Positions 9,137 to 17,882 of a DNA stretch of 64,000 nucleotides are shown here, one piece after another. A program made the translations under genes and the position numbers. Position 1 is the first letter of the stretch. Each line of letters starts with the position of its first letter. The notes under the pieces are model-generated. The model saw nothing but the letters and a program-made list of their open reading frames with translations. It had not been told where the DNA came from and did not search any database. This stretch comes from Pseudomonas chlororaphis (lineage in GTDB: Bacteria; Pseudomonadota; Gammaproteobacteria; Pseudomonadales; Pseudomonadaceae): NCBI RefSeq assembly GCF_001921865.1, contig NZ_MSCT01000011.1, positions 62,001 to 126,000 on the forward strand. The letters are read 5' to 3'.

Positions 9137-9871
9137 TCACCCGGCCCGTCTCAGTTCGACCAGCAGGGCCGTGGCCAACCACCACAAGACAATCTGGCTG
9201 GCGAAGTACACCAGGCTCTGTGCCAGCAATACGCCCTCGCTGAGCGTTTGGTAATGCGTCAAGACACTCAGGGACGCCAGTCTGTCCAGCCATCGCACCT
9301 CGACCCACGGCCTGAAAACCTCCTGCACCGACGGCATGCCAAAAGCGCTGAATAACAGGCAGAGCACCACCGCCAGCACGAAGGCGATGCTCTGGTGACG
9401 GGTCATCGCCGATAGGCAACCGCTGATCGCAAGGAAACATCCTGCCAATAACCCACAGGCCAGATAGCCGCAAAAGATCGCGCCATTATCCGGCTGGCCC
9501 AGGTAATTGACGGTCAACACCACAGGAAAGGTAAGCAACAGCGCAATACAAGCCACCAGCCATGAGGCAAGGAATTTACCGAGCGCCACGCTGAAACTGC
9601 TCACCGGCAGGCTGAGCAATAGCTCGATCGAGCCGGACTTGAACTCCTCCGGCCACAGGCGCATGGCCAAGGCCGGCATCAGCATCAGGCACAGCCACGG
9701 CTGGTAGTGGAAGAACGGGATCAGATCCGCCTGGTTACGCTCGAACAGCGCTCCAGGATAAAACGTGCAGAAGCCGCCCAGTACCAGGAACACAACGACG
9801 AATACATAGGCCACGGGTGTCTCGAAGTAGCCGCGTACCTCACGCTTGATGATCGCGGTCAGCCCGTTCAT
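9137..9871 (-). CDS. ABC-2 type permease, GldF-like
   Basis: The protein has 244 residues and about six hydrophobic segments: TPVAYVFVVVFLVLGGFCTFY, WLCLMLMPALAMRLW, LASWLVACIALLLTFPVVL, FCGYLACGLLAGCFLAISGC, IAFVLAVVLCLLFSAFG and LVYFASQIVLWWLATALLVE. The motif MRLWPEEFKSGSIELLLSLP is typical of NosY/GldF permeases. The start at 9871 is chosen because MNGLTAIIKREVRGYF is the family N-terminus and its ATG overlaps the ATPase stop codon (ATGA), meaning coupled translation. It is the membrane channel of the exporter formed with the ATPase upstream and the GldG-like protein downstream. Confidence 0.87.
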   Translation of the reverse strand: MNGLTAIIKREVRGYFETPVAYVFVVVFLVLGGFCTFYPGALFERNQADLIPFFHYQPWLCLMLMPALAMRLWPEEFKSGSIELLLSLPVSSFSVALGKFLASWLVACIALLLTFPVVLTVNYLGQPDNGAIFCGYLACGLLAGCFLAISGCLSAMTRHQSIAFVLAVVLCLLFSAFGMPSVQEVFRPWVEVRWLDRLASLSVLTHYQTLSEGVLLAQSLVYFASQIVLWWLATALLVELRRAG

Positions 9872-10791
9872 GCCTGCTGCTCCTGGATCAGCCGCCGGAA
9901 GACTTCTTCCAGCCGGCCGCGCTCCACCACCCGCTGGCTGACGGGCCACCCCGAGCGGGCGATCAGTTGATCGATGCCCGCCAGGATCGTTGCCCCTGGC
10001 TTGGCCAGGACGGTAATGCTATGGGGTTCGCAACCTTGTTCGATCCCGGCGACACCGGGCAAGACCGCCAATTCCAGTATGTCCAGGGGCCGGGCACTGG
10101 TCAGGGTCACGGCCTGGTGGTAGCGCGAACGGCTCTCCAGCTCCCTGGGCGTGCTGTCGGCCAACAATTGCCCGTCATTGATCACCACCACCCGGTTACA
10201 GACGGCGCTTACTTCCTCCAGCAGGTGCGTGGAGATCAGTACGGTCTTGTTCTGAGCCCAGTACTTGATCAGTTCACGAACATGATGGCGCTGCGCCGGG
10301 TCGAGGCCGTCGGTGGGTTCATCCAGCAACAGCACCTTGGGGTCGTGCAGCAATGCCTGGGCCAGATCCACCCGGCGCCGGTAACCCTTGGACAAGGTGG
10401 CAATCCGTTGCTGGCCCACGGTTTCGAGATCGAACAGGTCGAGCATGGCGCCGATCCGCTGGCGCTTGAGCGCGCCGCGATAGCCACGCACCTGTGCGAT
10501 GTAGCCAAGAAAGCCCCGTACGCTCATCTCGCTATCCGCCGACAGGCCCTCCGGCACATAGCCGATCAGTCGTTGAGCCTGGCGACGCTGTCTGCGGATA
10601 TCCAGGCCATGTACGCAGACCGTGCCCGAGGTGGGCAACAGGGTGCCGCCGAGCATACGCATGGAGGTCGACTTGCCGGCTCCGTTGGGCCCTAGCACGC
10701 CGAGCACTTCGCCTGCCGAAGCACGAAAGGAAAGACGGTCAACTGCGGTTTTGCCGGCAAAGGTTTTGGTCAAATGACTAAGATCGATCAT
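9868..10791 (-). CDS. ABC transporter ATP-binding protein, GldA/NosF-like
   Basis: This 307-residue ATPase has Walker A GPNGAGKST, Q-loop region GYVPEGLSADSEMSVRG, signature LSKGYRRRVDLAQALLHDP, Walker B KVLLLDEPTDGLDPAQ and switch His in LISTHLLEEVS. A C-terminal extension of about 90 residues is typical of ABC-2 exporter ATPases. I take the ATG at 10791 (MIDLSHLTKTFAG); an in-frame GTG five codons upstream lacks a ribosome site. It energises the permease and GldG-like protein encoded directly downstream. The substrate is not evident. Confidence 0.9.
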   Translation of the reverse strand: MIDLSHLTKTFAGKTAVDRLSFRASAGEVLGVLGPNGAGKSTSMRMLGGTLLPTSGTVCVHGLDIRRQRRQAQRLIGYVPEGLSADSEMSVRGFLGYIAQVRGYRGALKRQRIGAMLDLFDLETVGQQRIATLSKGYRRRVDLAQALLHDPKVLLLDEPTDGLDPAQRHHVRELIKYWAQNKTVLISTHLLEEVSAVCNRVVVINDGQLLADSTPRELESRSRYHQAVTLTSARPLDILELAVLPGVAGIEQGCEPHSITVLAKPGATILAGIDQLIARSGWPVSQRVVERGRLEEVFRRLIQEQQA

Positions 10792-11018
10792 GGCGTCCAG
10801 ATTCACGGGGAGAGCGTCGGTACAAGGCGCATCAGCGCCCTATTCGCCATCAAGCTTAGGGGGCTGTTACCCGCGATAGAACGACAACCCCATCGATTCG
10901 GACTGCTCCTTCAAAGGAAGACGACCAATCCGACAAGACTTGCGCCTAGTCCTACAAATCCAGATAAAACAGCTGCGTACTCTTGTCCTGGATCAGCCAA
11001 CAGCCAGGAGCCCCGCCT
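10792..11018. promoter_or_regulatory. Divergent promoter region, ABC exporter / unknown gene
   Basis: This 227-base region lies between the leftward exporter operon and the rightward gene at 11019. The stretch gcctagtcctacaaatcc near 10945-10962 repeats one arm (TAGTCCTAC) of the palindrome upstream of the pilin gene, so the same regulator could bind here. CAGGAG at 11005-11010 is the ribosome site of the rightward gene. I see no other structure. Confidence 0.35.
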
Positions 11019-11945
11019 ATGAACCTTCGAACGATCCCCCTCCGCAACCATGCCGGTGAGCACATGAACGCAGCCTTGGTCTGTGCGTTTCACGTACCGG
11101 CCTGCGACCGCTCGTTTTTGCTCTACAGCCTCAACGAAAAGCTTGGCAATAGGCTCGCGCGGGCCTACCTGGGCGCCTTTGCCATGGAAGAAAACAGCGT
11201 CCGGATGATTGGCGCCAATACCCATGAGTGGGACAGCGCGCTCCAGGTACTCAAGACCCTCCTCGATGACGTGAATACGGGTCGAGGCACCGCCGGGACG
11301 GACAGCTACAGCCTGGTGGACCTCAGTGAAAAGGATGTCCAGACAGCCCGAGTGGAAACGCACCGGCAGTTGCAGATCAACCAGCGCTGGTTACTCAAGC
11401 TGCTCCACCATGCCGCGGGTGGCCAATACGAGGCTCCCGGCGAGGACGACCCTGGAGACGCTGCCGAAAGCATGGCGTTCGGTTTCGAAGTGCTGGAGGA
11501 GCCGCCGCAGGCAACCGAGAGCCTGATGAGCAAACTGACAACCGTCAGCACCGACCCGGCCCTGGCGGTGAATTTCAGTTTCGGCGAGCGCGTCCGCGCC
11601 CTGCCTCCCACCGTCGAGCGCCCCCTAGCCCCAGTGCAGCCAGCCGTTACCGGCGAACCCGACCCGTTCGAGAGCCTGAAAAAGGTGGAACACAATATCC
11701 AGTCGCTCATGACAAACCTGCGTCAGAAGAAAGACGTACTGCTGGCTGAGCGCCTTCGCCTGTCCACCCTGGAGCGGCAACTGACAGAGCGCGAAACGGC
11801 CATGGCCCTGCGCGAAACGGCAATGCAAGACAAAGACGCGTTACTGAGGGCAGGATTTTCACAGCTCAAGGACATCGATAGCGAACTGGACGAGCTGTTT
11901 CGCGGGCTGGCTAGCAATCCCGGCGAAAAAATCCGCGCCGGCTGA
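11019..11945 (+). CDS. Unrecognised cytoplasmic protein with C-terminal coiled coil
   Basis: I do not recognise this 308-residue protein. It has no signal peptide or membrane segment. The first 145 residues look globular (MNLRTIPLRNHAGEHMNAAL through INQRWLLKLLHHAAGGQYE). An acidic, proline-containing linker follows (residues about 150-210), and then a charged, heptad-rich helix (SLKKVEHNIQSLMTNL to IDSELDELFRG) that should form a coiled coil, including an internal RETAMALRETAMQ duplication. CAGGAG eight bases before the ATG at 11019 fixes the start; an upstream in-frame TTG has none. It is divergent from the GldAFG-like operon and alone on its strand. The architecture would suit a scaffold or adaptor protein, but that is a guess. 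Confidence 0.7.
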   Translation: MNLRTIPLRNHAGEHMNAALVCAFHVPACDRSFLLYSLNEKLGNRLARAYLGAFAMEENSVRMIGANTHEWDSALQVLKTLLDDVNTGRGTAGTDSYSLVDLSEKDVQTARVETHRQLQINQRWLLKLLHHAAGGQYEAPGEDDPGDAAESMAFGFEVLEEPPQATESLMSKLTTVSTDPALAVNFSFGERVRALPPTVERPLAPVQPAVTGEPDPFESLKKVEHNIQSLMTNLRQKKDVLLAERLRLSTLERQLTERETAMALRETAMQDKDALLRAGFSQLKDIDSELDELFRGLASNPGEKIRAG

Positions 11946-11955
11946 TCGGGTCTTG

Positions 11956-12026
11956 AGCCCCGCGGCCGGCTGCACTTGTGTCGCGTGAACGACTTTGGGG
12001 GGCTGATGAACCAACCGCGCGGGGCT
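11956..12026 (+). terminator. Possible terminator-like inverted repeat with a long loop
   Basis: Arms AGCCCCGCG (11956-11964) and CGCGGGGCT (12018-12026) are perfectly complementary and start just after the stop codon at 11945. The loop is about 53 bases, unusually long, and only a short TT run follows, so termination is uncertain. The rest of 12027-12248 shows nothing clear apart from the expected promoter of the next gene. Confidence 0.3.
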
Positions 12027-12248
12027 TTCCCGCGTTCGGGGTGCAAGCGCTCCCCGGACGCTCGGTGCCTTGCTCCGATCCGCACGCCCCTCTTTTTTCA
12101 ACGCCCCCTGTTCTCGAACTCCGTATCCCCCTTCATGCTGCGTCACACTGACCGCCACGGCGGCAGGCGGCCCATCGGGGAATTTCTGCCGGGATGATGC
12201 GGTCTATGCTCGTCAAATCCGGTGAAAACACTAAAGAGGACACGACAC

Positions 12249-14660
12249 ATGCGGCGAGTGAACCCAAACCGCTGGGCCATGGGGCTCCTGGCCCTGCTGC
12301 TGTGCATCGCCGTGCCGGCCTTCGCCGCGCCCCAGGCGCCGGATCCTTCGGCCCTCAGCCGCAACCCGCTGCCGGTGTTGGCCGAGGGCGCCGACCTGGA
12401 GCAGCTCAACGACCGGCTGGAGCTGATCCGCCAGAGCGTGTCGGCCAGCGCCAACGACGATCTGCTGTCGGACTTGCGCCAGGCCGCCTTGCAAGTGCAG
12501 AAGCAGGCCGACGCACTGATCGCCTTGCGCACCGCCGACATCGAGCGCCTGGACGACCAGCTCAAGGTCCTGGGGGCGGCGCAACCCAACGAAGCGCCGA
12601 GCCTGAGCAAACAGCGCGAGGCGCTGACGGCGCAGAAGGATGAGCTGCTCGGTGAAGAACGCCGGAGCACCCTGCTCAGCCAGTCCGCCCGCGACCTCGC
12701 CGCGCAGATCATCAACCTGCGCCGCAGCCTGTTCAACTCACAGCTCAGCACCCGTTCGGCGACCCCGCTGAACCCGGCGTTCTGGTCGACGCTGGTACGC
12801 CCGACCGACGACGACCTCGGGCGCCTGAACAGCCTGAAGCAGGAGATCCTGAGTGCGTTCGAGACGGCGTTGGCCCCAGGCAACCGAGGGCTGTTCATTG
12901 CCACCCTGGTGGTGGCGGCGCTGATCTGGTTTGGCGGCCGTCGGCTGCTGGAGCACCTGCTGATCTGGTCGATGATCCGCTGGTTCCCCGAGGGCCGCCT
13001 GCGCCGCAGCACCCTGGCGCTGACCGTGGGGCTGACGACCGTCATCACCATCTACAGCGCGGCCTCGCTGGTGCACTGGGGGCTGGTCAACAGCGCGGTG
13101 CTCAGCCAGGCCGTGCTCAACCTGTTCGAGCAGTGGCTGACGCTGCTGCTGTTCTGCTCCTTCGTGGTCGGCCTGGGCCGGGCCATGCTGATGCTGCGGC
13201 GCCCGTCCTGGCGCCTGCCGGCGATTCACGATCCGGTGGCCACGGCCCTCGGGCCCTTTCCGCTGATCCTCGCCGTGGCGCTGCTGTTCATCGCCGGCGA
13301 AGAGCGGATCAACAGCGTGATCGCCAGCAGCCTGGCCCTGACCGTGGCGGTCAACGGCCTGACGGCGCTGGTCACGGCACTGATCTTTCTCTTCGCGCTG
13401 GTGCGTTACCATCGCACCCTGCGCCGCCACGAGCTGGCGCGCCCCGGCGGCATCGCCGGGCTGCTGCCTTTTGCCATCGGGGTCTGGATCGCGGCCATCC
13501 TGTTGTCGCTGTTGAGCGGCTACCTGACCCTGGCGTATTTCCTCACCGTGAAACTGCTGTGGATCAGCATGGTGGCGACCAGCGCCTATCTGCTGATGGC
13601 TTGCTTCGGCGATATCTGCGAGACCCTGCTCTCGCCCAAGCAGCCCGCCGGGCTGGCGCTGGCCTCGGCCCTGGGGTTGTCGCCACGGCACCAGGCCCAG
13701 GCCGCCACCGTGCTGGCGGGCATCGGCCGCACCCTGCTGCTGTGCATCGCGTTGCTGCTGGCCTTCATGCCATCCGGGTCGAGCCCCGCAGAACTGCTGG
13801 AAAACTTCAGCCAACTGGATGTCAGCGGCAAGTCGTTGGGCAACCTGAACATCGTGCCCGAGGACCTGCTCCTGGCCATGGTGCTACTGGTGGGCGGTAT
13901 GTTCGCCGTGCGCGTGCTCAAGCGCTGGCTGAGCGAGCGGTTGCTGCCGGAAACCAACATGGACGCCGGCATGCGCGCCTCGCTGGTGACCCTGGTCGGC
14001 TACATCGGCTTCGTGCTGCTGGCGATCGTGGTGATGTCGATCTTGCGCATCAACCTGACCAACCTGACCTGGGTGGTCAGCGCCCTGTCGGTGGGGATCG
14101 GCTTCGGCTTGCAAGCCATCGTGCAGAACTTCATTTCCGGGCTGATCCTGCTCACCGAGCGCCCGGTGAAAGTCGGCGACTGGGTCAGCCTGGCCGGCGT
14201 CGAGGGCGATATCCGGCGGATCAACGTGCGCGCCACGGAAATCCAGATGTCCGACCGCTCCACGGTGATCGTACCCAACTCGCAGTTCATTTCGCAGAAC
14301 GTGCGCAACGTGACCATGGACAACGCCCTGGGGGTGGTCGGCATCACCCTCACCCTGCCCCTGGAAACCGATGTGCTGCAAGTGCGCGAGCTGTTGTTGC
14401 GGGCCTATGCCGAGCATGAGGCGATTCTCAAGAACCCGTCGATCTCGGTGTCGTTCAAGGACCTGACCAGCAATGGCCTGATCATCAGCGTCAGCGGTTA
14501 CGTCGCCAGCCCGCGCTCGGTGTCCGGCACCCGCAGCGACCTGCTGTTCACCATCCTCGGGCGTCTGCGCGAACTGGACATCGCCTTGTCGTCGCCGCAG
14601 AACCTGATGCTGGTCAGCGACAGCCAGGCCAAGGTGGCGGACGACACGCCGCAGCCGTGA
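12249..14660 (+). CDS. Large MscS-type mechanosensitive channel with DUF3772-like N-terminus
   Basis: The protein has 803 residues. A signal peptide (GLLALLLCIAVPAFA) leads to a periplasmic helical domain rich in E, Q and L (residues about 40-180; LEQLNDRLELIRQSVSASAN, LTAQKDELLGEERR). About ten membrane helices follow, then the MscS pore and beta domain: TNLTWVVSALSVGIGFGLQA, NFISGLILLTERPVKVGDWV and MSDRSTVIVPNSQFIS. It would open on membrane tension and release solutes in osmotic downshock. The length matches the MscK/YbiO class rather than the small MscS. Start at 12249 is preferred because AGAGGA lies eight bases upstream. It stands alone; the next gene has its own ribosome site 140 bases on. 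Confidence 0.88.
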   Translation: MRRVNPNRWAMGLLALLLCIAVPAFAAPQAPDPSALSRNPLPVLAEGADLEQLNDRLELIRQSVSASANDDLLSDLRQAALQVQKQADALIALRTADIERLDDQLKVLGAAQPNEAPSLSKQREALTAQKDELLGEERRSTLLSQSARDLAAQIINLRRSLFNSQLSTRSATPLNPAFWSTLVRPTDDDLGRLNSLKQEILSAFETALAPGNRGLFIATLVVAALIWFGGRRLLEHLLIWSMIRWFPEGRLRRSTLALTVGLTTVITIYSAASLVHWGLVNSAVLSQAVLNLFEQWLTLLLFCSFVVGLGRAMLMLRRPSWRLPAIHDPVATALGPFPLILAVALLFIAGEERINSVIASSLALTVAVNGLTALVTALIFLFALVRYHRTLRRHELARPGGIAGLLPFAIGVWIAAILLSLLSGYLTLAYFLTVKLLWISMVATSAYLLMACFGDICETLLSPKQPAGLALASALGLSPRHQAQAATVLAGIGRTLLLCIALLLAFMPSGSSPAELLENFSQLDVSGKSLGNLNIVPEDLLLAMVLLVGGMFAVRVLKRWLSERLLPETNMDAGMRASLVTLVGYIGFVLLAIVVMSILRINLTNLTWVVSALSVGIGFGLQAIVQNFISGLILLTERPVKVGDWVSLAGVEGDIRRINVRATEIQMSDRSTVIVPNSQFISQNVRNVTMDNALGVVGITLTLPLETDVLQVRELLLRAYAEHEAILKNPSISVSFKDLTSNGLIISVSGYVASPRSVSGTRSDLLFTILGRLRELDIALSSPQNLMLVSDSQAKVADDTPQP

Positions 14661-14801
14661 ACCGCGAAACCGGGTGCGCCGGCGGCCTTCGCCGGCCCTC
14701 GGCTCACGGCGCCCTGCGCTAGCGCAACTGATATCCTTGCCACCGAAATACCAACCGCGGCAGTCGCCCCCCAGCCTTCCCCCGGCAAGACAAGGAACAG
14801 C
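14661..14801 (+). other. Short intergenic region with a GC hairpin
   Basis: The sequence GCCGGCG-gcctt-CGCCGGC around 14681-14699 forms a seven-base-pair hairpin just after the channel gene. No T-run follows, so it may be a weak terminator or only a GC palindrome. The remainder holds the AAGGA ribosome site of the next gene. Confidence 0.3.
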
Positions 14802-16328
14802 GTGGACAAAAAAACCGACAGCACCGGCGAGGACACCGCCCTGGAGTCGAAACGGCTGCCCGCCCTGGCAATCACCCTGGTATTCCTGGTCCTGGTCACG
14901 GTGTCGATTCTCGGCATCTTTGCCATCCAGATCACCAACAGCAAGGCTCGCGAACTCGCGCAGGCGCGGCTGACCTCCGGCAACCTGGCCTGGTCCATCG
15001 CCCAGCAAGCCACCGATACCTTCGACGAAGCCAACCTGGTGCTGGAAGAGCTGATCGAGCGGATCGGCGACGACTCATCGCCCGCGGCCCTGGAAAGGAC
15101 CCGCAAACTGCTGGGCAAACGCGTGCTCGCCACCGAACAGCTGCACGGCCTGTTCTTCTACGACCGGCAAGGCAACTGGGTGCTCTCCTCCTTCGACTTC
15201 CAGCCGGAAGCGGCGAACAACGCGGAGCGCGACTACTTCAAGTTCCACCGGGAGAACGTGACCCTGACCCCGCGGATCGGCCCGGCACTGCGCAGCAAGA
15301 CCACCGGCGAGTGGGTCATTCCGTTCTCGCGGCGGGTCAACGACCGCGAGGGCCACTTCAAGGGCGTGGTGCTGGCGACCATCAAGATGGCGTACTTCGA
15401 CACGTTCTTCTCGCGCTTCAGCATCGACGACAAGGGCGCGATCTTCCTCGCCCTGCCCCAGGGCACGATCATCGCCAGAAGGCCCTTCGACGAAAAGCTC
15501 ATCGGCACCTCGCTGGCCAAGAGCCAGATCTTTTCCATGTACCTGCCCGAAGCCCCCGCCGACACGGTGATGGTCAAGTCCATCATCGACGGCGTCGACC
15601 GCCTGTTCGGCTACCGCGTGCTGCACAAGTACCCGCTGGTGGTGGCCGCGGCCAATTCCCGCGAGTCGATCCTGCTCAGTTGGCGCGCCGACATCTACAA
15701 GATGAGCGCGATGATCGCGGTGGTGCTGCTGATCAACCTGCTGGTGGGCATTCTCTTGTTCAAGCAGGTGCGCAAGGGCCTGGCGGTGGAAAACCATCTG
15801 AAAAAGGCCCGCTCGGTGTTGCAGACCCTGGTCCTGCAGGACGGCCTGACCGGCCTCGCCAACCGCCGGCACCTGGAGCGCAACCTGGAACTGGAGTGGC
15901 AGCGCGCCGCCCGCCAACGCTCGTCGATCAGCCTGATCATGCTCGACATCGACCACTTCAAGAGCTTCAACGACCGCTACGGCCATGTCGCCGGCGACCA
16001 CTGCATCTGCGCCGTCGGCCAGGCCATCAGCCAGTGCGCGCGGCGCCCTTCGGACCTGGCGGTGCGCTACGGCGGCGAAGAGTTCGCGGTGCTGCTGCCG
16101 GACACCGAGTCCGCCGGCGCCTATGCCCAGGCCGAGAGCATCCGCCTGGCGGTGGCCAACCTGGGGATCGTCCACGCCGAAAACCCCACCGGCGCGGTCA
16201 CCGTCAGCCTCGGCGTGCACACCTGCGTCCCCGCCTCCAGCGAATTCAAGACCCTGCTGATGCAAGCCGACGCAGCGCTGTACATGGCCAAGCGCGGCGG
16301 ACGCAATCAAACGGTGCCGAGTTCCTAG
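14802..16328 (+). CDS. Membrane diguanylate cyclase with dCache sensor
   Basis: The 508-residue protein makes cyclic di-GMP from two GTP. Order: cytoplasmic N-tail, helix 1 (LAITLVFLVLVTVSILGIFA, about 23-43), periplasmic dCache-type sensor (about 45-295; GLFFYDRQGNWVLSSFD and ATIKMAYFDTFFSRFS), helix 2 (MSAMIAVVLLINLLVGILLF), and a GGDEF domain from about 345. The active-site loop is GGEEF at 424-428, so the cyclase should be active. R415-x-x-D418, five residues before it, is an intact product-inhibition (I) site. Metal-site aspartates lie in MLDIDHFKSFND. The start is a GTG preceded by AAGGA. Fimbriae and adhesins in this window are typical c-di-GMP outputs, but no direct link is visible. 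Confidence 0.92.
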   Translation: MDKKTDSTGEDTALESKRLPALAITLVFLVLVTVSILGIFAIQITNSKARELAQARLTSGNLAWSIAQQATDTFDEANLVLEELIERIGDDSSPAALERTRKLLGKRVLATEQLHGLFFYDRQGNWVLSSFDFQPEAANNAERDYFKFHRENVTLTPRIGPALRSKTTGEWVIPFSRRVNDREGHFKGVVLATIKMAYFDTFFSRFSIDDKGAIFLALPQGTIIARRPFDEKLIGTSLAKSQIFSMYLPEAPADTVMVKSIIDGVDRLFGYRVLHKYPLVVAAANSRESILLSWRADIYKMSAMIAVVLLINLLVGILLFKQVRKGLAVENHLKKARSVLQTLVLQDGLTGLANRRHLERNLELEWQRAARQRSSISLIMLDIDHFKSFNDRYGHVAGDHCICAVGQAISQCARRPSDLAVRYGGEEFAVLLPDTESAGAYAQAESIRLAVANLGIVHAENPTGAVTVSLGVHTCVPASSEFKTLLMQADAALYMAKRGGRNQTVPSS

Positions 16329-16387
16329 GGAGCCCGCCTGGCGACGGGCTCAGGAGCCGTAGGCTGTCGCCAGGGTCCTTGCAAGGG

Positions 16388-17125
16388 CTAAGTCTTCTTG
16401 CGTTTCGCTGCCGGCGCCCGACGAGGCGCTGGCGTCGGTGGCGGATCCGTGAGGGGGTTGCCCGGTATCACGTCGACGCCGATACGCTGCGCCAGGTCCA
16501 ACACAGCCTCGTAAGTCTCTTCATGCGTCACCAGGCTGAACGAATCGCCGTTCTGCTCCAGCGTTCCGGGCTCGATCCTGTCACCGAACAGCATCACGGC
16601 CTGTGCGCTGTCATCCTGGCGCGAGGTCCACAACAGCCCCTGGGCCTTGGGGCATTGGGCATGAATGGCCTCGGCCCACAGCCGGGTTCGTGGGTACTGA
16701 TCCTTCTCGGTATCAATCAGTTGATTGCGCCGGACACCCAGCTTGTGCAAGGCCACGCTGCGTAAATCGACGAGGTCCAGCGTCTGGTGGGTGACAAGTT
16801 GCGCATGACGCTGATCCGTCAGCTTGTTCTTGTCGTAGATTTTTGGGCCCGGCTGATAAGAGACATCGTGGAAGACGGTCTCCATCGCCGCGCAATCGAA
16901 AGAAGAACCACCGTATAACGTGGGGATGGCGTCGCCTTGGGCGTTCTTGATCGGGCTGAAACGAGCGTTGCCCCTGATGCCGGGGTTGAACTGGTCGCCC
17001 TCGTATTGCTCCTGATGGATCCGATGGATTGGTGTTTCTACCCGCCAGGGCACCATGGAGACCTCGAGTTTCTGCGCAGGGTCAGGGGCAGCTTCGTCTT
17101 CCTGCGTGCCTTTGCGCCTAGCCAT
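16388..17125 (-). CDS. RES-domain toxin (putative NAD+ phosphorylase/ADP-ribosyltransferase fold)
   Basis: The protein has 245 residues. The three residues that name the RES family can be placed: R35 in IHRIH (or R55 in ARFSP), E82 in AAMETVFHDV, and S168 in LLWTSRQ, with the conserved turn TLYGGSSFDCAAME. Characterised RES toxins (MbcT, ParT) consume NAD+ or modify a target with it. The start at 17125 is fixed by GGAGGG eight bases upstream and makes the gene overlap the antitoxin stop by eight bases. A proline-rich, basic C-terminal tail (PPPTPAPRRAPAAKRKKT) lies beyond the domain and is unusual. The pairing with the gene upstream gives the toxin-antitoxin reading; enzyme activity is inferred. 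Confidence 0.82.
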   Translation of the reverse strand: MARRKGTQEDEAAPDPAQKLEVSMVPWRVETPIHRIHQEQYEGDQFNPGIRGNARFSPIKNAQGDAIPTLYGGSSFDCAAMETVFHDVSYQPGPKIYDKNKLTDQRHAQLVTHQTLDLVDLRSVALHKLGVRRNQLIDTEKDQYPRTRLWAEAIHAQCPKAQGLLWTSRQDDSAQAVMLFGDRIEPGTLEQNGDSFSLVTHEETYEAVLDLAQRIGVDVIPGNPLTDPPPTPAPRRAPAAKRKKT

Positions 17126-17798
17126 GCGCCACGCCCTCCATTTCATCCCGGGCCGCTTCCAGCACCTGCTCAGGCGCCGACGCCATCAAGTCCTGCGGAC
17201 GTTTCCCCCCCAGAAAACCGTTAGGCGTGAGGAACCAGCCCGCCAGCGTCCAGCCATCCTTGCTACCGGCAAACACCTCGAGGATCCGAGCCATGGCCTT
17301 GCGTGGGCGAAAACCGGTGTCGGGGTCCAGCCCATAACCTGGAAAGTAATCCACGCCATGATGATTCAGGGCAAAGATCAGTCCATCGCGTTTCCACTTG
17401 TTCGGCTGGGCACTGGGGTTGATCGGGCTGAACCCGGCCAATTCCGCGACCTGCGCGGCCGTGGGCCAATCCGCGCCTTGCAAGATGGCGGTGCGGGCCC
17501 GCGCGATCATCGCGGCTTCCTTGAGCAAGGCCGGACGTGGTGGTGCCACAGGAACCAAGGCCTCCACCAGCGTTTCCAGGGTCTGCTGTTCCCGTTGCGC
17601 GGTGACGCTACCCACCAGCAGGGCAAAACTGGCAATCGTGCTTTCCAGCGCGCGCAGATCCCGCTCGGAAGCATGGGCCACGGTGACAGCCACCACTTGC
17701 CCCTCGTTCGTATTGGCCAGTTGCTTACGCACCTCTTTGGGGCTGCCCGCCAGCGTGGTGACACCCGTCAATTCGGCTTCCATGTATTCGGTATTCAT
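17118..17798 (-). CDS. Xre/MbcA-ParS-like antitoxin, enlarged form, partner of the RES toxin
   Basis: The protein has 226 residues. The C-terminal part matches the toxin-binding domain of RES antitoxins: DGWTLAGWFLTPNGFLGGKR and PQDLMASAP, followed by an amphipathic helix ending at the toxin gene. The middle (about 108-150; WPTAAQVAELAGFSPINPSA, KWKRDGLIFALNHHG) resembles a small DNA-binding fold. The first 100 residues form an extra helical domain (VRKQLANTNEGQVVAVTV, LRALESTIASFALL) not usual in these antitoxins, which are generally 120-160 residues long. AGAGGTG lies just before the ATG at 17798, and a direct repeat upstream may be its operator. It should neutralise the toxin and repress the operon. 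Confidence 0.78.
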   Translation of the reverse strand: MNTEYMEAELTGVTTLAGSPKEVRKQLANTNEGQVVAVTVAHASERDLRALESTIASFALLVGSVTAQREQQTLETLVEALVPVAPPRPALLKEAAMIARARTAILQGADWPTAAQVAELAGFSPINPSAQPNKWKRDGLIFALNHHGVDYFPGYGLDPDTGFRPRKAMARILEVFAGSKDGWTLAGWFLTPNGFLGGKRPQDLMASAPEQVLEAARDEMEGVAHG

Positions 17799-17807
17799 CG
17801 TCACCTC

Positions 17808-17824
17808 TGATTATGTTGATTATG
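17808..17824 (-). promoter_or_regulatory. Tandem TGATTATG repeat upstream of the antitoxin gene
   Basis: Two perfect copies of TGATTATG (17808-17815 and 17817-17824, read on the plus strand) lie ten bases before the antitoxin ATG in an AT-rich segment (17808-17870). The nine-base period and position over the likely promoter fit an autoregulatory operator. No binding data exist for it here. Confidence 0.4.
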
Positions 17825-17882
17825 CAAAAATTAGAATAATCCATGTAATCTAAAGCTGCCATATAAGCGGACGAAATGCGCA

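Noticed and set aside
7297..10791. A gliding-motility locus
   Set aside because: Only the GldA/F/G-like exporter set is present; no other gld or spr genes, and such exporters are widespread in non-gliding bacteria.
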